Positions 9,824 through 20,149 of a stretch of DNA of 64,000 nucleotides are shown here, one piece after another. This stretch comes from Drosophila persimilis (taxonomy: Eukaryota > Arthropoda > Insecta > Diptera > Drosophilidae), in assembly GCF_003286085.1 (NCBI RefSeq), contig NW_020825338.1, forward strand, positions 496,001 to 560,000, written 5' to 3'. Under the pieces are notes generated by a model. That model was not told the origin of the DNA. It saw only the letters and a program-made list of their open reading frames with translations, and searched no databases. The position numbers and the translations under genes were made by a program. The first letter of the stretch is position 1. Each line of letters starts with the position of its first letter.

Positions 9824-10931
9824 ATACCCGATACTCAAAATGAGTATTGGGGTATATTAGATTTGTGGTAAAAGTGGATGTGTGTAACGTCCAGAAGGAA
9901 TCGTTTCCGACCCTATAAAGTATATATATTCTTGATCAGCATCAATAGCCGAGTCGATTGAGCCCTGTCTGTCTGTCTGTCCGTCCGTCCGTCTGTCCGT
10001 CTGTCCGTCCCCTTCAGCGCCTAATGCTCAAGGACTATAAGAGCTAGAGCAACGATGTTTTGGATCCAGACTTCTGTGATATGTCACTGCTCCAAAAATA
10101 TTTCAAAACTTTGCCCCGCCCACTTCCGCCCCCACAAAGGGCGAAAATCTGTGGCATCCACAATTTCGACGATACGAGAAAACTAAAAACGCAGAATCGT
10201 AGAAGATGACTATATCTTCTAGAGTGCAAAATCTGAACCAGATCGTATAATTATTACAGCCAGAATCACGAAAACAATTTCACTCTTTCTCGCTCTGTCT
10301 CACTCTAACACACAGGTTTCATGGTCGGTTTTGCCAATTGCAAAATATGAGTTCAAGGATCTCAGAACCTATAAGAGCCAGAGCAACCAAATTTGGTATC
10401 CACACTCCTGTGATATCGGACCTTGACCGTTTCCTGTCCAAATTTCGCCACACCCCCTTCCGCCCCCGCAAAGGACGAAAATCTGAGGCAACCACAAATC
10501 TCAGAGACTATTAAGGCTAGAGTAACCAAATTTGGTGCACACACTCCTTTAAGATGTCACTATAAAACGTATATCTCAGAATTTTGCCCCACCCCCATCC
10601 GCCCCCACAAAGGACGAAAATCTGTTGCATCCACAATATTGCAGATTTGAGAAAACTAAAAACGCAGAATCATAGATAATGACCATATCTATTAGATTGC
10701 TGAATCTGGATCAGATCAGACCATTTTTTTAGCCAAAAGGAACAAATCAATTTGCAGTGGCTACGCAGCGCCCGACGTCACGCTCAGACTGATTTTCTGT
10801 CTCTCTCGCACGCACTCTTTGTCGTGTCGTTAAATATTAGCGGCGTCTGCCGGAGGAGAGCCATACTGACTTAGTATCGGGTATAACCTTAGAGTTGCGG
10901 TGTCCGCAGCAACTCACAACGTTCCCCCTCG
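9824..10931 (+). mobile_element. Full-length DINE-1/HINE (Helentron derivative)
   Basis: About 1.1 kb with no coding capacity. Features in order: 5' ATACCCGATACTCAAAATGA; a (GTCY)n microsatellite near 9,967-10,010; three diverged modules, each with 'agagcaac...gtgatat..' and 'cgcccccrcaaagg.cgaaaatctg'; a subterminal 'ttagtatcgggtataac' that inverts the 5' end; a hairpin (GAGTTGC...GCAACTC); and a 3' end CCCCCTCG. These are the known marks of DINE-1 (INE-1, ISY), non-autonomous Helentron derivatives that insert at TT without a target duplication. It splits a CACTA-like pseudogene. Confidence 0.9.
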
Positions 10932-12530
10932 TTTCTATATCATGTTGCTATACGTTCGAGTCGAAATTTAGTCCTTTTGAAAAGAAAATGCTCACAAAGG
11001 TAGAGTTTATGGGAGAAGTAAAGTATGCTTCTAGACCAACTACTAGTTGGCTATGTAAAATTTTATTTTTTATTTCAATTATTTTATATATTGAATATTT
11101 ATGTCCATCCTTTACGAAATAAAAAGAGTTGCGATTTGTTTCATCAAAATACCAATGGTTATATGAAATTTTACCATTGGATCCGTTGAAATTTAAAGTT
11201 TTTTCTTTGAGTACATCTTTTGAAACACTGCGCTCTACAATTCGGTTGTATAATTGCTCCAATGGGTAACTCGAATTTTTCACCATTTTTTTAAGATGGC
11301 CCAGAAAGTTTTCGAACGGAAAGGGGCATATGGTCTGTAGGGAACCATTTTTAAATGTGTTAAGCAATAAAAATTAAAAGTGGTCATTGCATTCATATTG
11401 AAAGACGGCACTTGACTTACAAAGTCATCCAGCAAGCTGGATACAAGAAAATTTTGCGTAACACAATACTCTTTGTGTAGGAGAAGTCTTATCGCTAAGC
11501 TTAGTAGTAAAAAAAATGATTATACAAGCCGGTATCTAAAATGCCTTTCGATGCTATTGGCACAGTATATAATAAAAAGGTTCGAAACTCAGTGGCTTTA
11601 AATCGGTCGAGATTATCTAGAGATCTAACTTCTCTATTGAATTCCCTAGGTAAACACTTTTTAAGAGTTTAAGTTTATTATTAAGGGAAGCTATGGGGTC
11701 TTGTTTCAAAGAACATGTATGACCTTTTGCTCTTACTAAAGCCACTAGGACCGATTTCATGACGCCAAGACAAACTACGTGCATGTAGTCTAAGGGAAAC
11801 TGATTTATCTATTGGCAAATCTTCAAGAACAAGTTTGGCTTGTATGTTGTGGTGTTCAGGTTGAACACGATTTCGGAAACTATCATTGGTTCGTGGTGGG
11901 TTAAATGATTTCTTGAAAATTAGACGGTTTATTACTTACTTATTACTTCTCCTAACTCGTAGACAAATTCTTGCATATAAACATTGGGATCACATGGCTT
12001 CGAATTATCTGCAAATATTCCAGCTACTAAAACTGGCCATGTTTGCATTCTATAACTTTTACATAGCAGAAGACCGTCTACATGAATATTTAAACTTATA
12101 TTCGAAGGTAAATAATTAAAATTCGTAAGGAAATCTGTTAAAGAGTCTTTAATACCGTAATGAACATACTCGCCTGGCTCTACAATTCGTGTACATCTCG
12201 TGGTAGGCCCGGAATTTTGTCTCTTAAAATAGAAAGCAAGGCATTGCCTGCCATATTGCTGACATTATGAGCAGACAGCCACTTAGCTAACCGATTATTA
12301 AAGTCAGTTGAATATTGGAATATTCAGTAAATGGAAATTTATTATTTTCCGTATTTTCAGTAAACTGAAATGCATTACTTTCGCAAATTATTGCATTTTG
12401 TTGGTGTTCGGGTTCCGAAATATTTTGCCTATAATTCAATTTAACCTCAAAATCTCCAGTAGCTCTTTGCACATGTCGAGACTTTCCGATATATGTTCGG
12501 CTTTTCCTTTTGGAAGACATTTTCTTTATT
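10932..12530 (-). pseudogene. CACTA-like (DUF4218-type) transposase gene, degenerate
   Basis: Minus-strand gene in several broken frames. Start MSSKRKSRTYIGKSRHVQRA at 12,520; then, after a shift near 12,320, NRLAKWLSAHNVSNMAGNAL with LRDKIPGLPRDVHEL; then YVHYGIKDSLTDFLTNFNY; then DYMHVVCLGVMKSVLVAL (11,790-11,735); a block matching 'rSLDn..RFKATEFRtFLLYT' (near 11,600); and CPFPFENFLGHLKKMVKNSS (near 11,330). This order (an aspartate in a D-Y-M-H core, then an F-P-F-E-N block) matches the CACTA-like transposases common in other insects. At least three frameshifts or stops. The class is recognised by motif order only. Confidence 0.6.
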
Positions 12531-13723
12531 AATAATGTACTTACATATTGGTAGAAATTTCTAGTAAATGCGAAAGCGATTGTGGATTTTTAGACGAAAA
12601 TAATTGAAATGCCGCCGCAAGGAACGCACACTTTAAATGCACTTGTTTCTAATGCTGGACAAATGTAGCAAAATAACGAGGGGGAACGTTGTGAGTTGCT
12701 GCGTACACCGCAACTCTACAGTTATACCCGATACTAAGTCAGTATGGCTCTCCTCCGGCAGACACTGCACAATATTGAACGACACGACAAAGGGTGCGTG
12801 CGAGAGAGACAGAAAGTCAGTCTGAGCGTGAAGTTGGGCGCTGCGTACCCACTGCAAATTGATTTGTTGCTTTTGGCTACAAAAATGATCCGAACTGATC
12901 CAGATTCAGCAATCTGATAGATATGGTCATTATCTATGATTCTGCGTTTTTAGTTTTCTCGAATATTGTGGATGCAACAGATTTTCGTCCTTTGTGGGGG
13001 CGGAAGGGGGTTGGGCGAAATTCTGAGATATACGGTTTTTATTGAGATCTAACAGAAGTGCGGATACCAAATTTGGTTACTCTAGCGTTAATAGTCTCTG
13101 AGATTTGTGGATGCCCCAGATTTCGTCGTTTGCGGGGGCGGAAGGGGGTGTGGTGAAATTTGGACACGAAACAGTCAAGGTCCGATATCACAGGAGTGTG
13201 GATACCAAATTTGGTTGCTCTGGCTCTTATAGGTTCTGAGATCCTTGAACTCATATTTTGCAATTGGCAAAACCGACCATGCAACCTGTGTGTTAGAGAG
13301 AGACAGAGCGAGAAAGAATAAAATTGTTTTCTTGATTCTGGCTATAAAAATTATACGATTATACTTGTAGCAGTGACATATCACAGAAGTCCGGATATAA
13401 AACATCGTTGCTCTAGCTCTTATAGTCTTTGAGCACTAGGCGCTGATAGGGACGGACAGACAGACAGGGCTCAATCGACTCGGCTATTGATGCTGATCAA
13501 GAATATATACACTTTATGGGGTCGGAAACGATTCCTTCTTGACGTTACACACATCCATTTTCACCACAAATCAAATATAGCCCAATACTCATTTTGAGTA
13601 TCGGGTAGTGTTGTGTTGCTCATGAGTGAGTGAACAAAAAAGGGCATTTTGCGATCTGGCAGCTTTGCTCATATTTGCGTTTAGTTCACACTTTTTATAT
13701 TACGGGCAAAGCTGTTTACACTT

Positions 13724-15407
13724 TTGAAAAATTCACTGTCGCTTATTCGGAAGTATAGTGAGATTTGGAACCATTTCGAGGAAGTTGGACGCCAGGAAGC
13801 CAAGTGCAAGTATTGCAAATCTATTTTGAGTTGCAAATCTCAAAGAAACTTAAGCCGCCATTTAAAGAGCAAGCACCCGGGGTCTATGGAGCCCGTTATC
13901 CGGCAAAACACCGATGGCCCGATCGTTGTGCAAAGTGCGCAACCAAAAATAACAAGCTTTGCTGAAAGGCCTGTACCAGCGAGCAAAGCGCAGCAGATTG
14001 ATCTGCAACTTGTACGGATGATCGCCAAAGGTCATCACGCCTTGCGCTTGTTCGAAGAACCAGAATTTAAAAAATTTATTCACGATGTGTCGCACGCCCC
14101 AAACTTGATTCCCAAAATTCGTGACGAGTACACTGGGACGATAATAGAAGAACTACGTGCGGCCACAGCGGTGTGCTTAACTACAGACGGTTGGACATCT
14201 ATCTGGCTGTCACAGTACATTTTATCGATGAGGAATCAACGATGCTGACCTCCTATACAATTGCTTGTCAGGCCTTTGAAGCGTCGCACACTGCTGCGAA
14301 TCTGTGCAGCTTTTTGGAAAAAATTGTGAATGAATGGGATCTCAAAAACAAAGTCGCAGCAATAGCATCCGATAATGCACACAACATTGCTCTTGCTATT
14401 AGAACCGGCAATTGGAGTCATATACGGTGTTTTGCTCATACCCTAAATCTAATTGTCCAAAAAGCTCTAGATTAAATGAGCAGTGTGCGCAGAAAAGCTA
14501 AAGCTATAAGCGAATATTTTCATCGCAGCTCATCAGGCTTAAAAAAGCTTAAAGATATGCAAGCGCTGCTTAAGTTGGCTGACCTCAAACTAACACAGGA
14601 TGTGCCAGCACGTTGGAACTCAACGTACAAAATGTTTGAACGGCTGTCTATCCTGAAGGAGGCAGTCGTGGCAGCTCTGTCAACAAGGATAGATTTAATT
14701 TTGTCACCAGAAGACTGGGATGTCATTGATGGAGTGCTTCCCGTATTAAAGCCATTTTATGAAGTTACAGAGAGATCTCTTCAGCTGAAAAAAACGTAAC
14801 ATTGTCAAAAATAATTGCTTTGACTGGATTACTTCAAAGAAAAATGGCTCAAATATATCCAACAGTTAAAAATAACCTAGTTGCCGAAGTAATCAATGAA
14901 ATCATAAACGAGATGGACGGCAGGTTTAACGATTTCGAGGCTAATATTTTGTATGCGGAGAGCACTGTTCTGGATCCCAGGTTCAAAGGACGCGCATTTA
15001 AATCTGCGGAGGCCTTTAAAAAGTCAGTAGCGGATATCAACAAAAAATTGGCTCAAACGATACAGTCACTCCCTGAACCTCCACAAGAAGCTATAAGCAA
15101 CAAAAAACAAGAAGAGGACACAATATGGGCTGAATTTGACACCACTTTTCAGCAAGTAAGCCAACCCACCAACAATACGGCAGCATCCATAAGAGAAATG
15201 GATAAGTACCTGGCTGAGGAGTACATCAGCCGAAAAGATGATCCATTGGTATGGTGGAATCAGCGGAAAGCGCAATACCCGCTACTTATAGCATATAGTT
15301 ATGCTGAAGCGCCTCTGCTTAGTCGCCACCTCAATGCGAGCGCATATTTTCAAGTGCAGGCGAAACCATACGTAAAAGGAGCGCCTTTTAAAGTCAACAA
15401 CCGTTGA
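13724..15407 (+). pseudogene. hAT transposase (BED finger plus dimerisation domain)
   Basis: An N-terminal BED finger (CKYCKSILSCKSQRNLSRHL ... KHP) is followed by the hAT core (TTDGWTSIWLSQY; IASDNAHN; RCFAHTLNLIVQKALD), and it ends with the C-terminal dimerisation domain (YLAEEYISRKDDPLVWWNQR ... YPLL) at 15,407. The frame shifts near 14,200, a TAA falls at 14,473-14,475, and it shifts again near 14,790. Total length is about 560 codons, close to the family norm, so only point-scale damage has inactivated it. BED plus a plain dimerisation block suggests relatives of Tip100-like or Hermes-like hATs; the exact family is not assigned. Confidence 0.85.
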
Positions 15408-15448
15408 AAATTTAATTTTTTTGCATAACAACATGTAAATCGGAAGTG

Positions 15449-16156
15449 AGTACAACCAAAGACTATACAATACCAAGATGTTGCATGAGGAACAAATTCT
15501 TTTTCAATTTTCGTTTGACGCTTCATGGTACGGGCGCGCGGGCCTCCGAAATGCTACTCGGCTTCGTCAATGCCTCGGTCAGCGTCGAGTCGGTGTGTCT
15601 CGAGAGAAAGAATACAAAAACAAAATATGAATCGTCTGCGTGCCGAAACCGTAGGGCAGCGAGGTCGCTGATGTCTTTGGCGCGGAACAGTGGGGACTCA
15701 GCCGAAATAGTAAAAAAATTGTATGAGTGCTTTAGATAAATTTAATGTACGCATCTAATAGAGAATTGTCCAATCAAATTTTCAAGATAGTTTTAGTTTA
15801 GGAGATATAAGCACTCAAAGTTTATATATATGTAAGTACTCAATGCAAATATTTATTGAACTCATATTCACTAACTAATTTAGCAAGCTGAGACGGCCAA
15901 AGGTCCCACTGTGCCGCTCCAAAGACATCGGCGATCCGCGACCACCGCTTCGACGGTGCTGAGGCTCGAGAGTCCAGAATTGCCGAACAGACGAAACCGA
16001 TGGGCAGCGGGGTCGCGGTAGAGACGAAGTACAGGCGAAAAGGGAATTGAAACCCCGCGCGCTCCCTCGTGCCTTTTGAGTTCTAGTGTTAGGACCCGCC
16101 ATAGAACAGCTTTTTGGTCGCTCATGCAACATCTTGGTATTTTATAGTCTTTGGTA
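15449..16156. repeat. Foldback: diverged inverted repeat of about 265 bp
   Basis: 15,449-15,710 and 15,886-16,156 are inverted copies separated by 175 bp. Both begin with 'ccaaagactata-aataccaagatg' and both end with a GC-rich block containing 'gcagcg-ggtcgc' and 'gatgtctttgg-gcgg'. Similarity is strong at both ends of the unit and weaker in the middle. It could be a foldback element nested in the hAT, or two inverted copies of a short GC-rich repeat. Confidence 0.65.
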
Positions 16157-16159
16157 CAT

Positions 16160-16221
16160 CCACTAACCATACAGTATACTGTATTAGAACATTAGAATAC
16201 AGTATACTGTATGGTTAGTGG
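16160..16221. repeat. Perfect 26-bp hairpin
   Basis: Arms 16,160-16,185 and 16,196-16,221 are exact reverse complements around a 10-base loop (agaacattag). Each arm contains CAGTATACTG, itself palindromic. It sits just outside the right end of the foldback repeat. Confidence 0.95.
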
Positions 16222-16301
16222 TACAACCTAATTTGTACTTGATTGCTTGTTTGCTTAATTAACATTTTTTTCTCTTATAGCGCTAAAATGAAGAAAACGA
16301 A

Positions 16302-16412
16302 AAGTATAAGAATTCCTATGAAAGGATCTCCTTTTTTTTAAGTTAGTATAAGAATTCCTATGAAAGGATCTCCCTATTTTTATGTTAGTATAATAATTCC
16401 TATGAAAGGAAA
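16302..16412. repeat. Tandem repeat, about 43-bp unit, three copies
   Basis: Units start 'gtataagaattcctatgaaa' and end in a T-rich run; the third copy is incomplete and has 'gtataataattcc'. Confidence 0.85.
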
Positions 16413-16539
16413 TAAAAAGTTTGTTTTTTTGATATATATTTTTTTTTTTTTTTAGCTATATATAGCTATATGTTTGATTAATATTGAAATGTAACGTATT
16501 TTATTTGTGTAAAAGTCTGTGGTGCTTAGGGTTCTGTGC

Positions 16540-16645
16540 ATGAATAGTGAACAACTGAGCAAGTCAGCAACTGAGCAAGTGAGCAACTGAGCACGTGGGC
16601 AATCTAAGAGAGCAAATGAGCAATATGAGTGAGTTGATTCACTTA
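16540..16645. repeat. Subterminal GAGCAACT-type repeats of the hAT
   Basis: At least six loose copies of 'gagcaactga/gagcaagt' close to the right terminus; 'gagtgagtgaac' stands near the left terminus. Position and sequence fit transposase-binding subterminal motifs of hAT elements. Confidence 0.6.
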
Positions 16646-16712
16646 CTAAAAAAGAACAAGTGAACATGTTCACCAAAATGAGCAATGTTTACCCAACACT
16701 AGTATCGGGTAT

Positions 16713-17030
16713 AAAAATATGTTTTAATATACCTTAAATTGGCCGCAAAAGAATTAAATTTTCTCCTTATATTTGTGTGTGGCAGCGTGCTATCTAAGTG
16801 ATTTTTACTTCTGCAGAGCCATGTTTTTGTATCGGGTTGAGACTCCCAATAATGTCTGTACTTTTGTTTAAAATTTGCTCATTATTTTGTATAGCTTTTG
16901 TTAATGGCGGGAGTTCCCTAACATAATGGCCTCTCGAAAATGTGTAGGAAGTGTTACCATCTTAAATATACCGTAATATACCGATATACCGTAAGTATAC
17001 CGTCGGCTCATTTTGGACCTCAAAAAATAC
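16713..17030 (-). pseudogene. BED-finger fragment of a hAT-type transposase (right arm)
   Basis: Mirror of 8,560-8,880. About 58 bp carrying the first zinc ligands are deleted relative to the left arm, so less of the finger remains here. Noncoding now. Confidence 0.5.
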
Positions 17031-17850
17031 GCTTGAAGTTTTAGAGGGAGATAGCCCAACTCAATATGTCAAGGCCCTTGGAATACGCTGGGACCCGGTT
17101 GTAGACGAGCTTTCCTTCAAGTTGACCATTCCACAAGTGCTCTGACAAAACGGATTTTGCTGTCTGAGCTTGCAAAGATCTACGATCCCCTGGGGTTGCT
17201 TGCCCCCACAACTGTATTTCTAAAGGTTCTGTTTCAAGATAGTTGGCTGAGCTCGGTCGAATGCAGCTATGTGCACGATGGCAACAGTTTGTAGCTGAAG
17301 CATACCTCGATACCTATCCTCGGCACTTCAAGCAACGGAGCTGCATGAATTCGCAGATATCTTACAGTCAGGACAAGGAGATTTATAATTTTCTGCGTCG
17401 CATTTTGCAGGTATTTGGGAGACCGGCGTACGATCTATCAAACTCCACCGTCGCCGAGTAATTGGTAGCTTTGACTTTCGAGGAATATTCAACAGTTTTA
17501 ACCAAGATTGAAGAATTAATCACCTCTCGCCTGCTGTGCTCGCCCAGCGATCACAGCTTGGATCCCCTTTCCCCCGCTCATTTTCTTACAGGTCAACCTC
17601 GCATGTCGGTGCCGTCCTTGCTAGACGTCAACATTAACAGACTGCAGCGTTGGAGACAACTGCAAGCCAAGGTTCAGGGATTCTGGAAACGTTGGAGTCT
17701 GGAATACCTTGCGTCCTTACAACCTCGCAAATAGCTGCTTGGGCGAATCACCGAAGTTCATCCTGGCCAAGACGAGAGGGTTCGAGTGATCACCGTTTCC
17801 AAACTTGCTGTGCTTCCCTTGTCCTGAACAGCCGTTCAGGGGGTCTGGTA
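17031..17850 (+). pseudogene. BEL/Pao pol remnant (right arm)
   Basis: Blocks in order: DSPTQYVKALGIRWDPVVDE (end of RT), KRILLSELAKIYDPLGLLAP, a damaged integrase end, then the C-terminal domain with LDPLSPAHFLTGQPRMSVPS and RLQRWRQLQAKVQGFWKRW. Several frameshifts and stops. No LINE insertion is present here, so it supplies the empty site for the left-arm LINE. It is followed directly by the LTR at 17,851, consistent with a 3' LTR. Confidence 0.8.
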
Positions 17851-18714
17851 TGTTGAGAAATTTGCCGCGTAGTTTTAGTTCAATGTTCGTGTATATTACA
17901 ACTGCCCTATTACGCGCATAGCTTTGTTGTTCTTGCTTGTGTCCAAAACATAGCTGTACTGTACTCACACGTACTCCTAAAGCCCGCAACTGCACACGCA
18001 TACATCTACATATGTGTAACGTTTTGCATTAGACCGTCGCAACGCATCATCTTTCAATTCCCTTTCGGCTCGACTTCTTTTGTGGAGTGGAAGTTAGTAG
18101 AAATTTCTAGATGAAATCAACCGCACGCATAGTTTGTACCATAGTTTGTATCATCGACACCCCCGCTCTTCATACACATATGTACATGTAAAATACTTTG
18201 TAATATATCCACCAATATTAAATAACCAATATAAATAAATAAGCTCAATATTCAAAAGATTATGCAGTCCACTAAGTCATAGCCGCGTCCATTACATTTT
18301 TCAAACTGCACGACATTGATGTCCCCATTAAATTCCGTAATTTGTAATAATAATAAGAAAATAATGAAAAAATAATATTAACTAGCTGCCATAGAAGGAT
18401 TTCAGTTCTAGCGGCCAGCAATACTAGAACACACACACAAAAACAGAAAGTAGCATCACCATCAGATCTCTGAAAACGAAAGAAGCATACAATCACATAT
18501 ATTTGTCGAAACATATTGTGTGTGTACTAACACATGCAAAGATGTTCTCCCTACGTTTGGCTCATGATGACGCGTCAGTACCCGAACGCCAGAGCCGAAG
18601 AGCCCAGACGCCGGTAAATAAGACGAATGCGCAGTCGCAGCGACGCAGCAGAATGGCTACTGCGACTCTGCAGCCTATAAAAGACAAGCGCTTAGTTCAT
18701 TTTGCGACTTTTTT
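17851..18714 (+). mobile_element. 3' LTR of the old BEL/Pao element (right arm)
   Basis: Begins TGTTGAGAAATTTGCCGCG directly after the pol remnant. It contains 'gctcgacttcttttgtgg' shared with the old LTR at 2,190, and a promoter-like end with a TATA box at 18,676. It is cut off at 18,714 by a DINE-1 piece, so the LTR 3' end is missing. Confidence 0.75.
18676..18683 (+). promoter_or_regulatory. TATA box of the old BEL LTR
   Basis: TATAAAAG, about 30 bp upstream of TTAGTTCATTTTGC, which could serve as the initiator. In the left arm the matching site reads 'gtataggc', so the TATA box is lost there. Confidence 0.45.
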
Positions 18715-18912
18715 CTGGATCAGATCAGATAATTTTTATAGCCAAAAGGTACAAATCAATTTGCAGTGGCTACGCAGCGCCCGACGTCACGCTCAGACTG
18801 ATTTTCTGTCTCACTCGCACGCACTCCTTGTCGTGTCGTTCAATATTAGCGGCGTTTGCCGGAGGAGAGCCATACTGACGGTCTCCGCAGCAACTCACAA
18901 CGTTCCCCCTCG
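18715..18912 (+). mobile_element. DINE-1 3' piece (right arm)
   Basis: Mirror of 4,336-4,520, including the same internal deletion near the hairpin. It is shorter than the left-arm piece at its inner side. Confidence 0.85.
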
Positions 18913-18970
18913 TTTTAACGGTACTTTTATTGATTCTTGATGCACTTTGCAAGTTTTACGAAATTAAGGG

Positions 18971-19905
18971 CTATAAAGGCTCCGTTATAAGATGCTTCGC
19001 CATTTCATTTACCATATCGTTTTTATCCCATAAAATGGGGAAAAAGGGGAATTTAGTTGCACATGGACTAATCATTTCTAAATTGGCCTGGCAATGGTTA
19101 GTCACCACCCCCAGCAGGTTATGCCCCAGCATATCCCGTTTTGTTAAAATCTCATCTAGAGCCCACCATGTTTTTCGTGAACCTAGGTGCGACTCGTCTG
19201 TGATTGGAACCTGTTGAACACAAGTATTCGCAAATATATGTATTTATGTATAAGGATAACTAACCACACGAATATACAAATTACGGAATGCAGAATAATG
19301 CAATCACGTTGCTTGCACTCCAAATAGTCAAAGCAGGCCTTTACCATCGGTATTTGATCGGTGGTGGTGTACACAATGATCGGTCTCTTTCACAGACCTC
19401 TGGAAATCTATCAATGAATTTCTTATACAGTTTCCCCATTTTCGTGCCCAATGCATTCGGGGGCAAGGGCAACTTATGGGTAGCCCGAGAATGTTGCCTG
19501 GCCTGGTGGCTTTGCCCAAGGATGAGTTGCCCCGGATCAATTAGGGTACTGTACTCCGCACTGATGCCTTCCTTGAGAGAGTAACGGCAGGTGGCATACG
19601 CAGCGGGGACGTACACACTCCCAGTGTTGGCGAAATAGTTAAAGGCAACAATATTGTACTCCTGCGGCTGGAGATCAAGTACACTTTTTGCCCCAGAGAT
19701 TATGCGTTCAATGTGGCGCTGCATTTCGCGTGTTTCTTCTTTCCGCGGATCGCATTTTTCCACCTGGACCTTGGACGCGGCTTTTGCTTGGCACACATAT
19801 GGCTCATGCTCCTCTGCGCTCATCTTCGGCCAAATTTTGCCGCATTTGGCGATCGCAGCATCCCTTGCAATGGCACCACGACCTCCAGGATGTTTGGACT
19901 AGTGC
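18971..19905 (-). pseudogene. mael: maelstrom pseudogene, right copy
   Basis: Minus-strand counterpart of 3,431-4,277, and more complete: it keeps the HMG-box segment (DAAIAKCGKIWPKMSAEEHE) that the left copy has lost. The MAEL domain, the frameshift after CERDR, the GT...AG intron, the following exon and the stop are the same. Because both copies share the frameshift, the gene was already dead, or a non-coding derivative, before the inverted duplication. The 5' end of the gene (first HMG-box helix and start codon) is absent. The two copies face each other. Confidence 0.8.
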
Positions 19906-20149
19906 TCCAAAAAAAATACATATTTCGAAAAATCGATAAGTACGATATTTTGAGAACCATTTTTGTACATATTAGTTTTCGTTTAAGACCATATAAACAA
20001 ACAACTTTTTAGAGATTACACAAAAATTATACTTCATTTCGGTCTTTAAAACTTAAAACTAAAAAATAATAACAGTTTTCAAACGAGTTAGTTAGCCTAA
20101 AATTAAATTAAAAAACAATTGCCTCCATTGCAGTTTGGTTGAGATCCTT
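19906..20149. other. AT-rich flank of a hAT derivative
   Basis: AT-rich sequence with ATCGATA motifs. No gene seen. Probably the terminal region of the element described next. Confidence 0.35.

Larger units (their letters stand above)
13606..16701 (+). mobile_element. hAT transposon with an 8-bp target duplication
   Basis: 3,096 bp, bounded by GTATCGGG at 13,598-13,605 and 16,702-16,709. The ends are TAGTGTTGTGTTGCTC and, inverted, TAGTGTTGGGTAAACATTGC. Short GAGTGAG/GAGCAA repeats lie inside both ends, as is usual for hAT transposase binding regions. The 3' part beyond the transposase gene contains a foldback repeat, a perfect hairpin and a tandem repeat. The transposase is inactive (see the separate entry). 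Confidence 0.92.
12677..16712 (-). mobile_element. Full-length DINE-1 interrupted by a hAT element
   Basis: Starts CGAGGGGGAACGTTGTGAG at 12,677 and runs to 13,605; the last bases resume at 16,702-16,712 (gtatcgggtat). Without the hAT element it is about 940 bp, and its GTCY tract is shorter than in the copy at 9,824. It forms the inner end of the right arm of the inverted duplication. Confidence 0.85.
16702..19905. repeat. Right arm of the large inverted duplication
   Basis: Mirror image of 3,431-8,895: DINE-1 5' end, BED-finger fragment, BEL pol, BEL LTR, DINE-1 3' piece, maelstrom. The arm also continues inward across the hAT insertion to about 13,520. The outer edge is near 19,905, where 'ccaggatgtttggac' stops matching. 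Confidence 0.9.

Noticed and set aside
9961..10015. Regular GTCT/GTCC repeats that could suggest a CRISPR-like or satellite array
   Set aside because: It is the (GTCY)n microsatellite characteristic of DINE-1, found at the same place in the other full copies.
10362..10650. Short frames in both strands of DINE-1 copies (also 61,221-61,509 and 13,039-13,284)
   Set aside because: They recur wherever the same non-coding repeat occurs and are not conserved in frame between copies.
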